64,000 nt of DNA from JBHJGM01 sp050331815 (GTDB lineage Bacteria; Verrucomicrobiota; Verrucomicrobiia; Opitutales; JBHJGM01), in NCBI GenBank assembly GCA_050331815.1, contig JBHJGM010000012.1:1-64000 (forward strand), read 5' to 3'. The notes below the pieces were generated by a model. It was not told where the DNA came from and did not search any database. It was given only the letters and a program-made list of their open reading frames with translations. Of this stretch, positions 13,569-22,280 are shown piece after piece; positions within the stretch are counted from its first letter, which is position 1; each line of letters starts with the position of its first letter. The position numbers and the translations under genes are program-made.

Positions 13569-14375
13569 ATGCAGACCGTTTCCCGCTTTTTTCGCGTGGT
13601 TGTTCCGACCATGCTCGCCGCTACCGCCGTTCAAGCCAGCGTCCTGACGCCGATTCAGACGATTAATTTCGATTCGGCTAATGACGGGACCTTTACCGAC
13701 TTCGGTACGCCTATCAGCTTGCAAGCAAGGCAGGATTTAACCGGTTTCCAGCAGTTCGATGCCAGCCTGGGCACGCTGCAACGGGTGCTTTTCACGGTCG
13801 AAATCAGCGTTGAGGTGTCGCTGTCTGTCGACGTCGATTCGCTTTTTGACGAAGATTCGCCGTTCTCGGCGTTGGTGCAAGCGGGCTTTTCCGACCTTCA
13901 GCAGGCAGGAATTGTCTACTCACCCTCGGGTAGCACCACGGGGCGGGCTGTGACGATTGATTCGGGCAACATCGGCTCGGTCGGCGGCGAATTTCTTGAC
14001 CCGATTGAGTTCACGGACTTTGGCGATTTCTTTGATGAGGTCAGCGATGCTTACGGTGAAGTCGTTTTCTCAGGCCAACCCAGCACGGGCGAACTTTTGG
14101 CGTCCGACCCGATCTTCAATATGGACGACTTCGTGGGCACGGGTTTTGTGCAGGGCTTGAATGTTTCGGCCTTCGCCGATTACAGCGAATTCGTTTCGGA
14201 AAACATCGATGAGGCGTTTGTGGAAGCATCGATTTTTCTGGCAGCAGGCCAGGCCACCTTCAGTACGAATTTGAGCCGGAAATCCCCGAGCCGTCCACCT
14301 ACGCGGCGATCTTTGGAGTCCTCGCCCTGGCTGGCGCGGTCGTGCGTCGCCGACTGCAAAAGGCGTAGTACCTAA
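13569..14375 (+). CDS. PEP-CTERM type exported protein with a frameshift before the sorting signal
   Basis: The protein has a signal peptide (MQTVSRFFRVVVPTMLAATA, cleavage near VQAS) and an Asp/Ser/Phe-rich, cysteine-poor body typical of PEP-CTERM secreted proteins. In the current frame it ends in an Arg/Ser-rich tail without sense. The +1 frame from 14264 reads YEFEPEIPEPSTYAAIFGVL, then a hydrophobic helix and RRRLQKA, i.e. a PEP-CTERM anchor ending at 14368. A single-base loss near 14262 would join them. So either the sequence has an error there or the gene has lost its C-terminal sorting signal. PEP-CTERM proteins are normally processed by an exosortase and linked to exopolysaccharide production. 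Confidence 0.7.
   Translation: MQTVSRFFRVVVPTMLAATAVQASVLTPIQTINFDSANDGTFTDFGTPISLQARQDLTGFQQFDASLGTLQRVLFTVEISVEVSLSVDVDSLFDEDSPFSALVQAGFSDLQQAGIVYSPSGSTTGRAVTIDSGNIGSVGGEFLDPIEFTDFGDFFDEVSDAYGEVVFSGQPSTGELLASDPIFNMDDFVGTGFVQGLNVSAFADYSEFVSENIDEAFVEASIFLAAGQATFSTNLSRKSPSRPPTRRSLESSPWLARSCVADCKRRST
14264..14368 (+). other. out-of-frame PEP-CTERM sorting tail
   Basis: This 34-codon stretch plus stop belongs to the preceding gene but sits in another frame. It has the three required parts: PEPST, a hydrophobic helix (AIFGVLALAGAVV) and a basic end RRRLQKA. Confidence 0.75.
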
Positions 14376-14454
14376 TAGAATCTTGGCAGCCGAGGCTCCG
14401 GACCGTTCAGGCGACCGCTTGAATGCGGTTGTGTTTGAGTCGAAACCGGAGCGC

Positions 14455-15417
14455 TCAATACAGCGCGTCGCGCTCGGGGTCGAAGGCGCGGGGCGGTTCA
14501 GCCCCGCGTTTGATGGCGAGCTTTTCGTGAAAAGTCAGGCGCTTGCGGCGGTTGTTGGTGACGTGTTCGGCGTATACGCCCGGATCGCTTTTTTGGCCGG
14601 TGTTGCGGTCGAGGTAGAGCGGTGAGTCGACCTCAGGCGGCTTGGTGTTGGCGTACGGGTGTCCGTAGGAGCGCATCAGGATGCGTTGCTCGCGAGTGAG
14701 GGTCGCCAGCCAGGCGGCATCATCGGTGAAGCGGTCCTCTGGCGTGATCCAGCCGGGGCAGTAAGTCATGAAGATGTTCTTGCGCTCGACCGAGGATTCG
14801 TTCGCGTCGACGCGGTGCCAGGTGCTGCAATGCATGAGCGTTATCGCCCCGCGCTTCACCTTCAGTACAACCTCACCCTTGACTGAATCGTGGGTGTCGT
14901 AGGCGTCGAGGTACTGGAATTTGTGGCTGCCGGGCAGGACGACGAGGTTGCCGTATCCGGAGTCGGGCAGGTCCGTGAGCCAGTAGCCCACCTTGAGTTG
15001 CAGGGGCAGTTCCGGCGAAAACACCTGAAAGGGCAGGGCGCGTGCGCCGTCGGGGTGCCAGAGATTCCGCCAGGTGTTGGTGGGGCGGATCATGATGTTG
15101 GAGAGGTGGACCTTGGTCAGCTCGCCGTAGAGATCGTAGGCGTAGCCGATGTGGCTCTCGCGGTCAATCATGTCGACCAGCGCCGGATCGAGGCAGACCG
15201 CTTTCTGACGGTTGAAGAACTTGCCGGGGTCGTAATTGGGATCAGCGGCGGCAATGCGGTCGATGGCTTCGACATAGGCGTCGCACGCGGCCTCAGTCAG
15301 CACGTTTTCAATAACGAGGAAACCCTCGCGCATGAACTGGTCCCAGGTTTCTTCGGTGAACCCGGGCGGGGCTTTTTTGTAGGTGGTTTCGGTGGGGGCA
15401 GTTTCAGCTAGAGACAT
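14455..15417 (-). CDS. phytanoyl-CoA dioxygenase (PhyH) family Fe(II)/2-oxoglutarate oxygenase
   Basis: 320 residues, the usual length. The iron-binding triad is visible: HPD at 121-123 within RNLWHPDG, and the distal histidine in HCSTWHRV (H201), with a following Arg for 2-oxoglutarate. Bacterial members hydroxylate small molecules or lipids; the substrate cannot be read from the sequence. It is the last gene in a leftward run with an SDR, a nucleosidase, an epimerase and GH30. The gap to the SDR-like gene upstream is 99 bp, so it may have its own promoter. Confidence 0.8.
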   Translation of the reverse strand: MSLAETAPTETTYKKAPPGFTEETWDQFMREGFLVIENVLTEAACDAYVEAIDRIAAADPNYDPGKFFNRQKAVCLDPALVDMIDRESHIGYAYDLYGELTKVHLSNIMIRPTNTWRNLWHPDGARALPFQVFSPELPLQLKVGYWLTDLPDSGYGNLVVLPGSHKFQYLDAYDTHDSVKGEVVLKVKRGAITLMHCSTWHRVDANESSVERKNIFMTYCPGWITPEDRFTDDAAWLATLTREQRILMRSYGHPYANTKPPEVDSPLYLDRNTGQKSDPGVYAEHVTNNRRKRLTFHEKLAIKRGAEPPRAFDPERDALY

Positions 15418-15516
15418 GCAATCTTTTTAAAACGCGGCGCACCGGGCCGCAAGTGCGTATGGACGGGGCCGATTCGGGGAGTGCACCGGTATTATTCTCT
15501 GCGGACGGGGCCGGAT

Positions 15517-16236
15517 TCAGCGTGACCAGCCGCCGTCAACGACAAAGGCGGTGCCGGTGATGAACGGGTTGGCCAGGAGGGTGACACAGGCGTCGGCGAT
15601 CTGCTCAGGGGTAGAGATGCGGCCGGTGAGCGACTTCGTGCGCGCGTCGTCGTAAATGGCCTCGCGGTTGGCCGGGGGCAGGCTGTCCCAGAAGGGCGTC
15701 TCGACCACGCCAGGCACGAGCACATTAGCGCGGATGGGCGCGACCTCGCGTGCGAGCGTTAGGGCCAGCCCCTCGGTGGCGTGCTGGGCGGCTACGATCG
15801 CGGTGGTACCTGGTTGCGGGCTGCGGCTGAGCGCCCCGGTCACAAAACAAAGCGAACTTTCCGGCACCTGCTTCATTTTTGGCAGCGCCAACTGCGCGCA
15901 GTGAAAAGCCGCGACAACGGCGTGTTCAAAGTGCGCCCGAATGTCCGCTAAGGGGAGTTCGCCGATGGGTGCCAGAGCAGCGGGTGGCGGCAAAAACACC
16001 AGGTGGTCTAGCGAAGCCAGCGCGGCATCCTGGAACAGGGCATCAATGGTTTCGGTGCGCGCGAGGTCGACATACCGACCCAGCGTGCCCGTGCCGATTT
16101 GCTTCAGTGCGGCTTCGCGGCGCGCCGCGTCGCGGCTGGCGATGATGACCTGGGCACCGCTGGCAGCGCAGAAGCGCGCGGTGGCCAGCCCGATGCCGCT
16201 GCTGCCGCCGATAATGAGGACCGTCCGCCCCTGCAT
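15517..16236 (-). CDS. SDR-fold protein lacking the catalytic Tyr and Lys
   Basis: 239 residues from the ATG at 16236, with AGGG a few bases upstream. A frame open further upstream runs into the neighbouring gene. The N-terminal cofactor motif is intact in SDR style (IIGGSSGIGLATA, 9-20) and the C-terminus has the common GTAFVVDGGWSR ending. At the catalytic site the usual Y-x-x-x-K is V148-A-A-Q-H152, within AIVAAQHATEGL. The NAAG position reads FLPPP. It may bind NAD(P) but is unlikely to be a classical oxidoreductase. It follows the nucleosidase gene by 25 bp and is probably co-transcribed with it. Confidence 0.75.
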   Translation of the reverse strand: MQGRTVLIIGGSSGIGLATARFCAASGAQVIIASRDAARREAALKQIGTGTLGRYVDLARTETIDALFQDAALASLDHLVFLPPPAALAPIGELPLADIRAHFEHAVVAAFHCAQLALPKMKQVPESSLCFVTGALSRSPQPGTTAIVAAQHATEGLALTLAREVAPIRANVLVPGVVETPFWDSLPPANREAIYDDARTKSLTGRISTPEQIADACVTLLANPFITGTAFVVDGGWSR

Positions 16237-16261
16237 AGTGCCCTGTCGAAAGTCGGGCACG

Positions 16262-17260
16262 CTAGTCGCCATCGGCTTCGGCCAGCTCATCGAGGATGGC
16301 AAAGAGCACCTTGGCCCCGATGACCGAGACGGGAAAGTCGTAGATGTTTTCGTCGTTCTTGCCTTCCTGCCCGCCGGCCAGATCGCTGACGGCGCGGATG
16401 ACAATCCAGTCGGTTTCGTTGATGGTGCAGACCTGGCCGACGGCAGCCGACTCCATCTCGGTGACCTCGGCTTTGAAGACTTCGCGCACCCACCGGCGGT
16501 AGGCGCGGTTGTCCAAAAAGACCGAGCCGGTGACGGCGTTCCCACCGACGTGGATTTGCACCGCGCGTTCGTCGATGGATTGGGGCGGCATTTTCTCGAC
16601 GGCGGTTTTGGCGATTGCGAGCAGGTCGGGCGTCACACTGAAGTAAGCTGCGGGCTCGGGCTCTGCCATGCCGTCCTTGATGATCAGAACTTCCTCGGGG
16701 TGCACGTATCCAAAGTTTGAATACGCTGGCGCGTGCGGATCCTTTTCGGCACGCTGGGCGTGGCCCTCGAGAAAGTTCTCGTAGTAGTCCGGCAGGATGA
16801 AGGCACCGGGGTTGTCGGGGTCGGGATTGGCGTAGACGGCCTCGTCGTGGTAGTACCAGCGCTCCGGCACGATGACGTCGCCTGGCTGCCACTGGGGGTT
16901 GATGCCGCCGGCGATGCCCATGAAGACGAGCCGTTCGACCGGAAAGTAGTCCAGAGCCATCTGCGTGGTCATGGCGGCGTTGGCGATGGAGATGCCCGTG
17001 GCGAAGAGGACGATGGGCTCGCCGCGATAGGTGCCGAGGCGGTACTTGACACCCCGATAGGTCAGCGTCTTGTCAATGGCGGCTTCGGAGTGTTTGTCGA
17101 TGGCTTCCAGAACCGCGCGCACCTCGGGCTCGTAGGCCATCACGATGGCGGTGTAGGCCGTGTCGTCGGGAAACTGTTTCGGGCCGTAGGGCTTGTCCGC
17201 GGCGCGCGCCAGGGCAGCGGCGCAGGTCAAGAAAAGAAGGGTGAGCAGTCGGGTTTTCAT
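16262..17260 (-). CDS. exported MTA/SAH nucleosidase-like phosphorylase-superfamily protein
   Basis: 332 residues from the ATG at 17260 with a clear signal peptide (MKTRLLTLLFLTCAAALARA). The fold is that of nucleoside phosphorylases/5'-methylthioadenosine nucleosidase: GIAGGI at 115-120, MESAA at 269-273 (E270 for ribose) and RAVSDLAGG with D293 at the position of the catalytic aspartate. Insertions between 140 and 210 make it longer than cytosolic MTAN (about 230). It would cleave a nucleoside in the periplasm; the base specificity is not readable. It lies 88 bp downstream of the epimerase gene. Confidence 0.75.
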   Translation of the reverse strand: MKTRLLTLLFLTCAAALARAADKPYGPKQFPDDTAYTAIVMAYEPEVRAVLEAIDKHSEAAIDKTLTYRGVKYRLGTYRGEPIVLFATGISIANAAMTTQMALDYFPVERLVFMGIAGGINPQWQPGDVIVPERWYYHDEAVYANPDPDNPGAFILPDYYENFLEGHAQRAEKDPHAPAYSNFGYVHPEEVLIIKDGMAEPEPAAYFSVTPDLLAIAKTAVEKMPPQSIDERAVQIHVGGNAVTGSVFLDNRAYRRWVREVFKAEVTEMESAAVGQVCTINETDWIVIRAVSDLAGGQEGKNDENIYDFPVSVIGAKVLFAILDELAEADGD

Positions 17261-17348
17261 CAACTGCCTGAAGCAGCAGGGAGCGGGCCGGATTTGATAC
17301 GAAGTTGGCCCAGTCTGCAGACGCGAGAAGGCGCGCGGCCCGGCTGTA

Positions 17349-18236
17349 TCAATCGGCGTGCGGGTCTTTCCACTGCACGTCGGGGCTGGGGGCCCAACCC
17401 AGTTCCTCGGTGATTTTCGAGGTGTCGCAGAGTGCGGCAATCTGATCGAGCGGCTGCTTGAGGGGCACGTCGGGGAAATAGCGCTGGATGATTTCGGCGG
17501 TGGCGAGGTTCGAGTACAGCGGCTGAGGCGAGGCGGGCTGGTACAGACGTGCGCCTGGCAGATCTGTTTCTAGGCAGCGTAGAAAGAGGTCGTTAGCGTC
17601 AGCGCGGCTCAGCAGCGTCATGGCCTCGTCGATCTGCACATTCTCGGGGAAGGCCTCCAGATAGGAGCGGCCCGAGGCCAGGCCGTCGCGCAGCACGATA
17701 TGAAACCAGTCATGCGTGGTGGGCAAGCGCAGGGCGATCGAGTCCAGCGCGTGCACCTCGTGAAAGTACCGCAGCATATGCTCGCCCATGTGTTTGGAGA
17801 GGGCGTAGGGGTTGCCGGGTTGCGCGGGGGTGTCGCTGTCGATGGGGAGGTACTTGAGGATGGAAGGTGTTTCGCTGGCCAGGGTGCGTTGCCCGGCGAT
17901 GACCTGAATCGAACTGGCAAAGACGATGCGCCGGACCCCTCGCTCGGCAGCCGCCTGGAAGAGGTTCATGTTCATCGTGACGTTTTCGCCGAAGATGTAC
18001 TGCGGCGTGCCTTTCCAGGCGATGTTGTGGTTGCCCAGGTGGAGGATGGCGTCGATGTCTTCGCACAGCCCGTAGCAGACCTCGCGATCCATGAGCGTGG
18101 CCACCTGGACACGCACCGGCATGTCCTTGCGCAGGCGCACATCGGTCGCGCGCAGGGTGTGCTCGGTGTGTTCAGCGAGGTAGCGGCAGATGCCCGAGCC
18201 GAGGTGACCGCACGCGCCGGTAATCAGGATATTCAT
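17349..18236 (-). CDS. NAD-dependent epimerase/dehydratase
   Basis: 295 residues. The extended-SDR cofactor motif GACGHLGSG is at 7-15. The active site has serine in FASSIQV (S108/S109) and Y144-x-x-x-K148 in NPYALSKHMGE. The product is a nucleotide-sugar or sugar-acid dehydrogenase/epimerase; uronate dehydrogenase-like members look similar. It follows the GH30 gene on the same strand with 92 bp between, which fits a sugar-processing role, but the exact substrate is unknown. Confidence 0.75.
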   Translation of the reverse strand: MNILITGACGHLGSGICRYLAEHTEHTLRATDVRLRKDMPVRVQVATLMDREVCYGLCEDIDAILHLGNHNIAWKGTPQYIFGENVTMNMNLFQAAAERGVRRIVFASSIQVIAGQRTLASETPSILKYLPIDSDTPAQPGNPYALSKHMGEHMLRYFHEVHALDSIALRLPTTHDWFHIVLRDGLASGRSYLEAFPENVQIDEAMTLLSRADANDLFLRCLETDLPGARLYQPASPQPLYSNLATAEIIQRYFPDVPLKQPLDQIAALCDTSKITEELGWAPSPDVQWKDPHAD

Positions 18237-18328
18237 ATACGCATCGGGGGATCGCCCGCGTGAGTGCGCGTGTCAAACGCAATGCGAGCGCGTGGCCCGA
18301 TTCTGGGGTCAGGCCGGGGGCGGTTTGG

Positions 18329-19852
18329 CTATTGGCTGGCGGCCTGGGCAAGTTCGCCGGTAGCGCGTGCCTCGCTAGCCGCGGCTACGGCAGGCTTGCT
18401 GACGAGCGAAAGGGCGCTGTGGGCCTCCATGGTGAAACGCAGCTTCCCGCCAGTTGCGGGCATTGGATCGGCTTCGGCGAAAAGGTCGGTGGCGTTGGAC
18501 TTCCAGGCGGCGAAGGTGGCCACCGCGCCAACGTTTTCCACGTTCTCCACGTTCAGCTCAACCGCGCGCGGCTTGGCGTGGGGGTTGACCAATACGATTG
18601 CAAGCTCGCCCGTATCAGGATGTTGATACGCACTGGCCAGAAGGTCCCCGAAGGCCGGCTCGGCCTGGATGCGCAGGGCATCCACCGGAATCGCCCGAGC
18701 GAAGTGGGCAAAGGCCGCGCCTTTATGGTTCATGCGGTCGCCGATCAAAATGTTCTGCGAGCGGGCGTCCGGGCCGGTCACCTGCCAGGGTACGAAGGTA
18801 GAGACGTGGCCGGCGACCAGCGCGTTGTGGATGCCCGTGGCCAGTCCTTCGATTGAGAAGACGACGGGGTGGCCGTGTTCGCCGGTGCCGCCTTCGGTCA
18901 TCCAGATGGGCTTGTCGTTGTTGACGGCAGCGAGTCGCTCGACCAGCGCGAAGCTCGACGAGGCTGCCATGTCGGGGGTGGTGCCATCCTCGTAGCCGTG
19001 GGTGGCGAAGCGGTCGAGCGCGGCGCGGGCCTCCGGCTTTGCGTAGATGGCGTCGATGTAGCCGCCGGTGGCCGAGGCATGCACGTGCTTGGTCATGGTC
19101 TCGGGCCCGAAGATGATCGTGTCGCCCAGGTCGGCGTCTTCCAGAGCCTGCCGCAACTTCGGCAGCATGGCGGCGTAGTCTTCAGCGGTCCAGACGCAGC
19201 TGTTGTACCACTGGGAGAAGCGCACCTCGTTGCCTGGGCTCAGTGCGTAAAACTCGATGCCCTGTTCCTTCCAGTAAGCGGCCACCGCCGCGCACCAGCG
19301 CACAAAGTGCTCCACTCGGTCTGCCCGCACGCGGTTGGGGTCTTCCTTGTCCATCTTCGAGTTGAAGTAGCTCTGGGCTGAGATGGCCGAGTTTTCCCCT
19401 CGCGCGAGGCCGTTGGCGTTGGAGTTGTTGACCTTCATCCAGGACGGCGGGGTCCAGACAGTGCCGATGATGCGGATGTTTGGGTCGAGGGCGCGAATGG
19501 CCTTGGCGAAGTCGGTGTAGATGGCGGCCTTCCAATGTGGTTCGATGTCCTCGGGGCCGATTTCGGCAGGGTCCTCGATTTCCGGAATCTCGTGAAAGCC
19601 GAAATTGACCCGTAGCATATTGAAGCCGAGGTCCTCCACATACATGCCCTGCACCTTGCCCGCGGCGTAGGTATCGCGGATGGCTTGGCTGTGGGGGTAG
19701 ACGGCGGTGCCAAAGCCTTCGATGCGCTGGAAGGTCTGGCTCCCGTCAACGGTGATGGCAACGAGTTCGGCGAGTAGAACAGGGCCGTGCAAAAGCGCTC
19801 CGGCAACAAGGGCAAGGAGCCTGAGAGAGCTCGAACGGGAGTGGGTTTTCAT
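18329..19852 (-). CDS. secreted GH30 family glycoside hydrolase
   Basis: 507 residues from the ATG at 19852; an upstream in-frame ATG would lengthen the signal region. After a signal peptide (LLALVAGALLHGPVLLA) comes the GH30 start QTFQRIEGFGTAVYP. The acid/base is E209 in LSPGNEVRF and the nucleophile is E320 in WMTEGGTG. A beta-sandwich closes the protein (residues about 405-485), as usual for GH30. Members cleave beta-xylan, glucuronoxylan or beta-glucosides. An Ala/Ser-rich tail of about 30 residues is unexplained. It is the first gene of the leftward run and has a 19 bp palindrome 45 bp upstream. Confidence 0.8.
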   Translation of the reverse strand: MKTHSRSSSLRLLALVAGALLHGPVLLAELVAITVDGSQTFQRIEGFGTAVYPHSQAIRDTYAAGKVQGMYVEDLGFNMLRVNFGFHEIPEIEDPAEIGPEDIEPHWKAAIYTDFAKAIRALDPNIRIIGTVWTPPSWMKVNNSNANGLARGENSAISAQSYFNSKMDKEDPNRVRADRVEHFVRWCAAVAAYWKEQGIEFYALSPGNEVRFSQWYNSCVWTAEDYAAMLPKLRQALEDADLGDTIIFGPETMTKHVHASATGGYIDAIYAKPEARAALDRFATHGYEDGTTPDMAASSSFALVERLAAVNNDKPIWMTEGGTGEHGHPVVFSIEGLATGIHNALVAGHVSTFVPWQVTGPDARSQNILIGDRMNHKGAAFAHFARAIPVDALRIQAEPAFGDLLASAYQHPDTGELAIVLVNPHAKPRAVELNVENVENVGAVATFAAWKSNATDLFAEADPMPATGGKLRFTMEAHSALSLVSKPAVAAASEARATGELAQAASQ

Positions 19853-19896
19853 GGGAACGGAAGCGAACGTATTTTTAATATTTAAGCGTCTGGAAG

Positions 19897-19915
19897 TTGT
19901 ATCGGTATCATACAA
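19897..19915 (-). promoter_or_regulatory. candidate operator, 19 bp inverted repeat
   Basis: TTGTAT at 19897-19902 and its exact reverse complement ATACAA at 19910-19915 flank a 7 bp core. The site lies 45 bp upstream of the GH30 start in an AT-rich promoter stretch. The size and symmetry fit a LacI- or GntR-type regulator of carbohydrate genes. No regulator gene is adjacent. Confidence 0.45.
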
Positions 19916-20005
19916 TAGTGCGCCTGGAGGCGATGATTGTACGTATAAATTTTATGTGCCGATGATCCACCTGACAACACAATCAAACCGCGCGTTTAGA
20001 ACAGA

Positions 20006-20093
20006 TGGTGGTAGGGGTGGGATTCGAACCCACGATCAGCATTACCTGAACGGATTTACAGTCCGCGTCCTTCAACCACTTGGATACCCTACC
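20006..20093 (-). tRNA. tRNA-Tyr (GTA)
   Basis: On the minus strand the sequence folds as a type II tRNA: acceptor GGTAGGG (20093-20087) pairs with CCCTACC (20016-20010). The anticodon loop is CTGTAAA with anticodon GTA, there is a long variable arm, the T arm contains GGTTCGAATCC, and an encoded CCA follows the discriminator A. 85 nt plus CCA is the normal tRNA-Tyr length. Confidence 0.95.
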
Positions 20094-20421
20094 GCGTTTT
20101 GCTGGCGTAACGGTGGTCGAGCCGTACGTCGGAAACAGTGGAATCTGCCACAAGCCGGCGGTGCTGCCAAGTGGAAATTTGGCGGTTGGACCGAGGTCTG
20201 GATGTCTGGATGTCCGGGGGGGCTGCGTGCCTGGATGCCTGGAGGTTGGGAATAGTGCCCGCGTGCTTGGTGCTTGGTGGGAAAACACCTGGATGTCTGA
20301 AGTACAGGAGGCTGAAACATCGAAACTAGCGAGAGAGTGAAAGAAGTGCCGGGCTTTCGCTTGGAAAGGCTGGCTTGCCGGTGGTTGCGGGGGCTGCTTA
20401 GGGTGCGAGGCTTTCAGTACC
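20094..20421. repeat. intergenic region with CTGGATG-rich degenerate repeats
   Basis: Between tRNA-Tyr and the ClC gene there is no convincing gene. The motif CTGGATG occurs at 20198, 20206, 20231 and 20289, with related GATGCCTGG and GTGCTTGGTGCTTGG steps, so the middle is low-complexity, slippage-like DNA. The end carries the ClC start region. Confidence 0.5.
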
Positions 20422-22275
20422 TTGAGCGAGTCGACCGCACAGCCTGAGAGTTCATGCCCTGACGCCGCGGGCCCGCCCCCGCCGGCCAAGGCGACCGGGC
20501 CGCCCTTCCGGCTGCGTCAATGGCGTCACCTGCCCGACTGGCTGCGGTTCAACCTGAATGACTCGCAGCGGTTTTTCCTGCTGTGCATCCTCTGCGGCAT
20601 CCTTTGCGGGCTCGCCGCGGTTAGCTTTCACCTCTCGATCACGGAACTCTTTTACCTGGTCGAGCACTGGAGCGAGGCGGTCGGTGGCTATGACTGGGCG
20701 GTGTTGATTGGCGCACCCGCGCTGGGCGGGCTTATCGTGGGATTGCTCCTGCAATACGTGGCCCCGAGCGCGGCGGGCAGCGGTATCCCCCAGACCAAAA
20801 GCGCCTACTACAACAATTTTGGGATCATCCCGCTGCGCCAGGGCATCTTTCGCTGGCTGCTGACGAGTCTCTATGTGGGCCTCGGGAACAGCTTAGGCCG
20901 AGAGGGCCCGACCGTGCACCTGTGCGCCTCGATCGCATCGACGATCGGGCAGGTCTTCGGTCTGGCCAAAGCACGGGTGCAGGCGATGGTGCCGGTCGGT
21001 TTCGGGGCGGGGATCGCTGCTGCATTCAACGCGCCGCTCTCGGGTATCACCTTTGTCTTTGAGGAACTGCTGGGCGACTTTTCTTCCAAGGCGCTGGGCG
21101 GCATCATCGTGGCGGTGGTCATCGCAGCGGCGCTGGAGCGTGTAATCCTGGGTGGGCAATCGGTCTTCATCATCCCGGTGGAGCCGCATTCGACGGATTG
21201 GTGGATGCTGGTGTGCGTGCCGCTGGGGCTGGCCTCCGCGCTGGTTGGCAATGCATTTGTGGGCATCCTGCTGCGGGCTCGTGCCACCGCGCGGCTCTGG
21301 CGAGCGCCGATGTGGATCAAGACGACCGCCGGCGGGTTGAGCTTTGGCATCCTCGCTTACGCCGCGCTGCGTCTGACGGGCGACAACGGTCTGTTCTCAA
21401 TGGGCCACCACACGATGGAAGAAGCCCTCAGCGGCGAACTGAAGCGCTGGTGGGTGCTGGTGATTCTACTCGTGGGCAAGCTTGCGGCCACGGTTATCTG
21501 CTACGCCTCGGGTGGGAGCGGGGGGCTGTTTTCGCCCACGCTGTTCCTTGGTGCCATGCTGGGGAGTCTTTTTGGCCTTGGCCTGAGCGAGTTGTTTGGC
21601 GCAGGCGTGGATGTGATGGCCGCCTGCGCATTGCTGGGCATGGGCTCAATGTTTGCCGCCACCATCCGCTGCCCGTTCACCTCGTTTCTTATCATTTTTG
21701 AGCTGACGCAAAACTACTCGCTGATGCTGCCGCTCATGCTGGGCAACGGCATCGCCTACCTGCTCTCGCTGAAGCTACGCGCGGTGCCGATTTACGATGC
21801 GCTGCTGCTGCAAGACAAGGTGACCCTGCGAAAAATGCCGCACTACCACGGCACGCAGGATTATCGGAATCTACCCGTGAGTACTATTATGCATCACGAG
21901 GTTGTGAGCGTCAAGGGGCAGCGCACGGCCACTGAAAATCTGGCGGCCATCGATACTGCACACCGTCACCATGACTACCCCGTAGTCGATGGCGAGGGTC
22001 TGCTGCTGGGCGTGGTGTCTCAGCAGGCGCTCGCTGACCTCTCTCGCAACGCCGTCGAAGCGGCCAAGCCCGTGCAGTCCATCCTTGAGGCGCGGCGTCT
22101 CGTCACGCTGACGCCCGAAACCTCCATCCGTGAGGCCGCCCGTCGCATGGTGATTGCTGATGTCGAACTGGCCCCGATAGTCTCGACCAAGGACACGAAG
22201 CGCTTGCTCGGTCTGGTCACCCTGCACGACATCGCCCGCCAGCAGAACGCCATCACCGAGCAACTTGGCCGCTAG
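20422..22275 (+). CDS. ClC-type chloride channel/antiporter with CBS pair
   Basis: 617 residues from a TTG start; no in-frame ATG occurs before residue 189, so the TTG is needed. About ten to twelve membrane helices hold the ClC signatures: GSGIPQ (119-124), GREGP (159-163) with the gating glutamate E161, and E214/E215 in FVFEELL at the place of the proton glutamate of E. coli ClC. This favours a Cl-/H+ antiporter over a pure channel. From about 488 two CBS domains form a C-terminal regulatory module. The protein sits in the inner membrane. The gene stands alone between tRNA-Tyr and the ThuA repeat region. Confidence 0.9.
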   Translation: MSESTAQPESSCPDAAGPPPPAKATGPPFRLRQWRHLPDWLRFNLNDSQRFFLLCILCGILCGLAAVSFHLSITELFYLVEHWSEAVGGYDWAVLIGAPALGGLIVGLLLQYVAPSAAGSGIPQTKSAYYNNFGIIPLRQGIFRWLLTSLYVGLGNSLGREGPTVHLCASIASTIGQVFGLAKARVQAMVPVGFGAGIAAAFNAPLSGITFVFEELLGDFSSKALGGIIVAVVIAAALERVILGGQSVFIIPVEPHSTDWWMLVCVPLGLASALVGNAFVGILLRARATARLWRAPMWIKTTAGGLSFGILAYAALRLTGDNGLFSMGHHTMEEALSGELKRWWVLVILLVGKLAATVICYASGGSGGLFSPTLFLGAMLGSLFGLGLSELFGAGVDVMAACALLGMGSMFAATIRCPFTSFLIIFELTQNYSLMLPLMLGNGIAYLLSLKLRAVPIYDALLLQDKVTLRKMPHYHGTQDYRNLPVSTIMHHEVVSVKGQRTATENLAAIDTAHRHHDYPVVDGEGLLLGVVSQQALADLSRNAVEAAKPVQSILEARRLVTLTPETSIREAARRMVIADVELAPIVSTKDTKRLLGLVTLHDIARQQNAITEQLGR

Positions 22276-22280
22276 CCGGG

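Noticed and set aside
20006..20093. tRNA-Tyr as the prophage attachment site
   Set aside because: The prophage is of the transposing Mu type, ends 10 kb away, and no second copy of the tRNA end is present.
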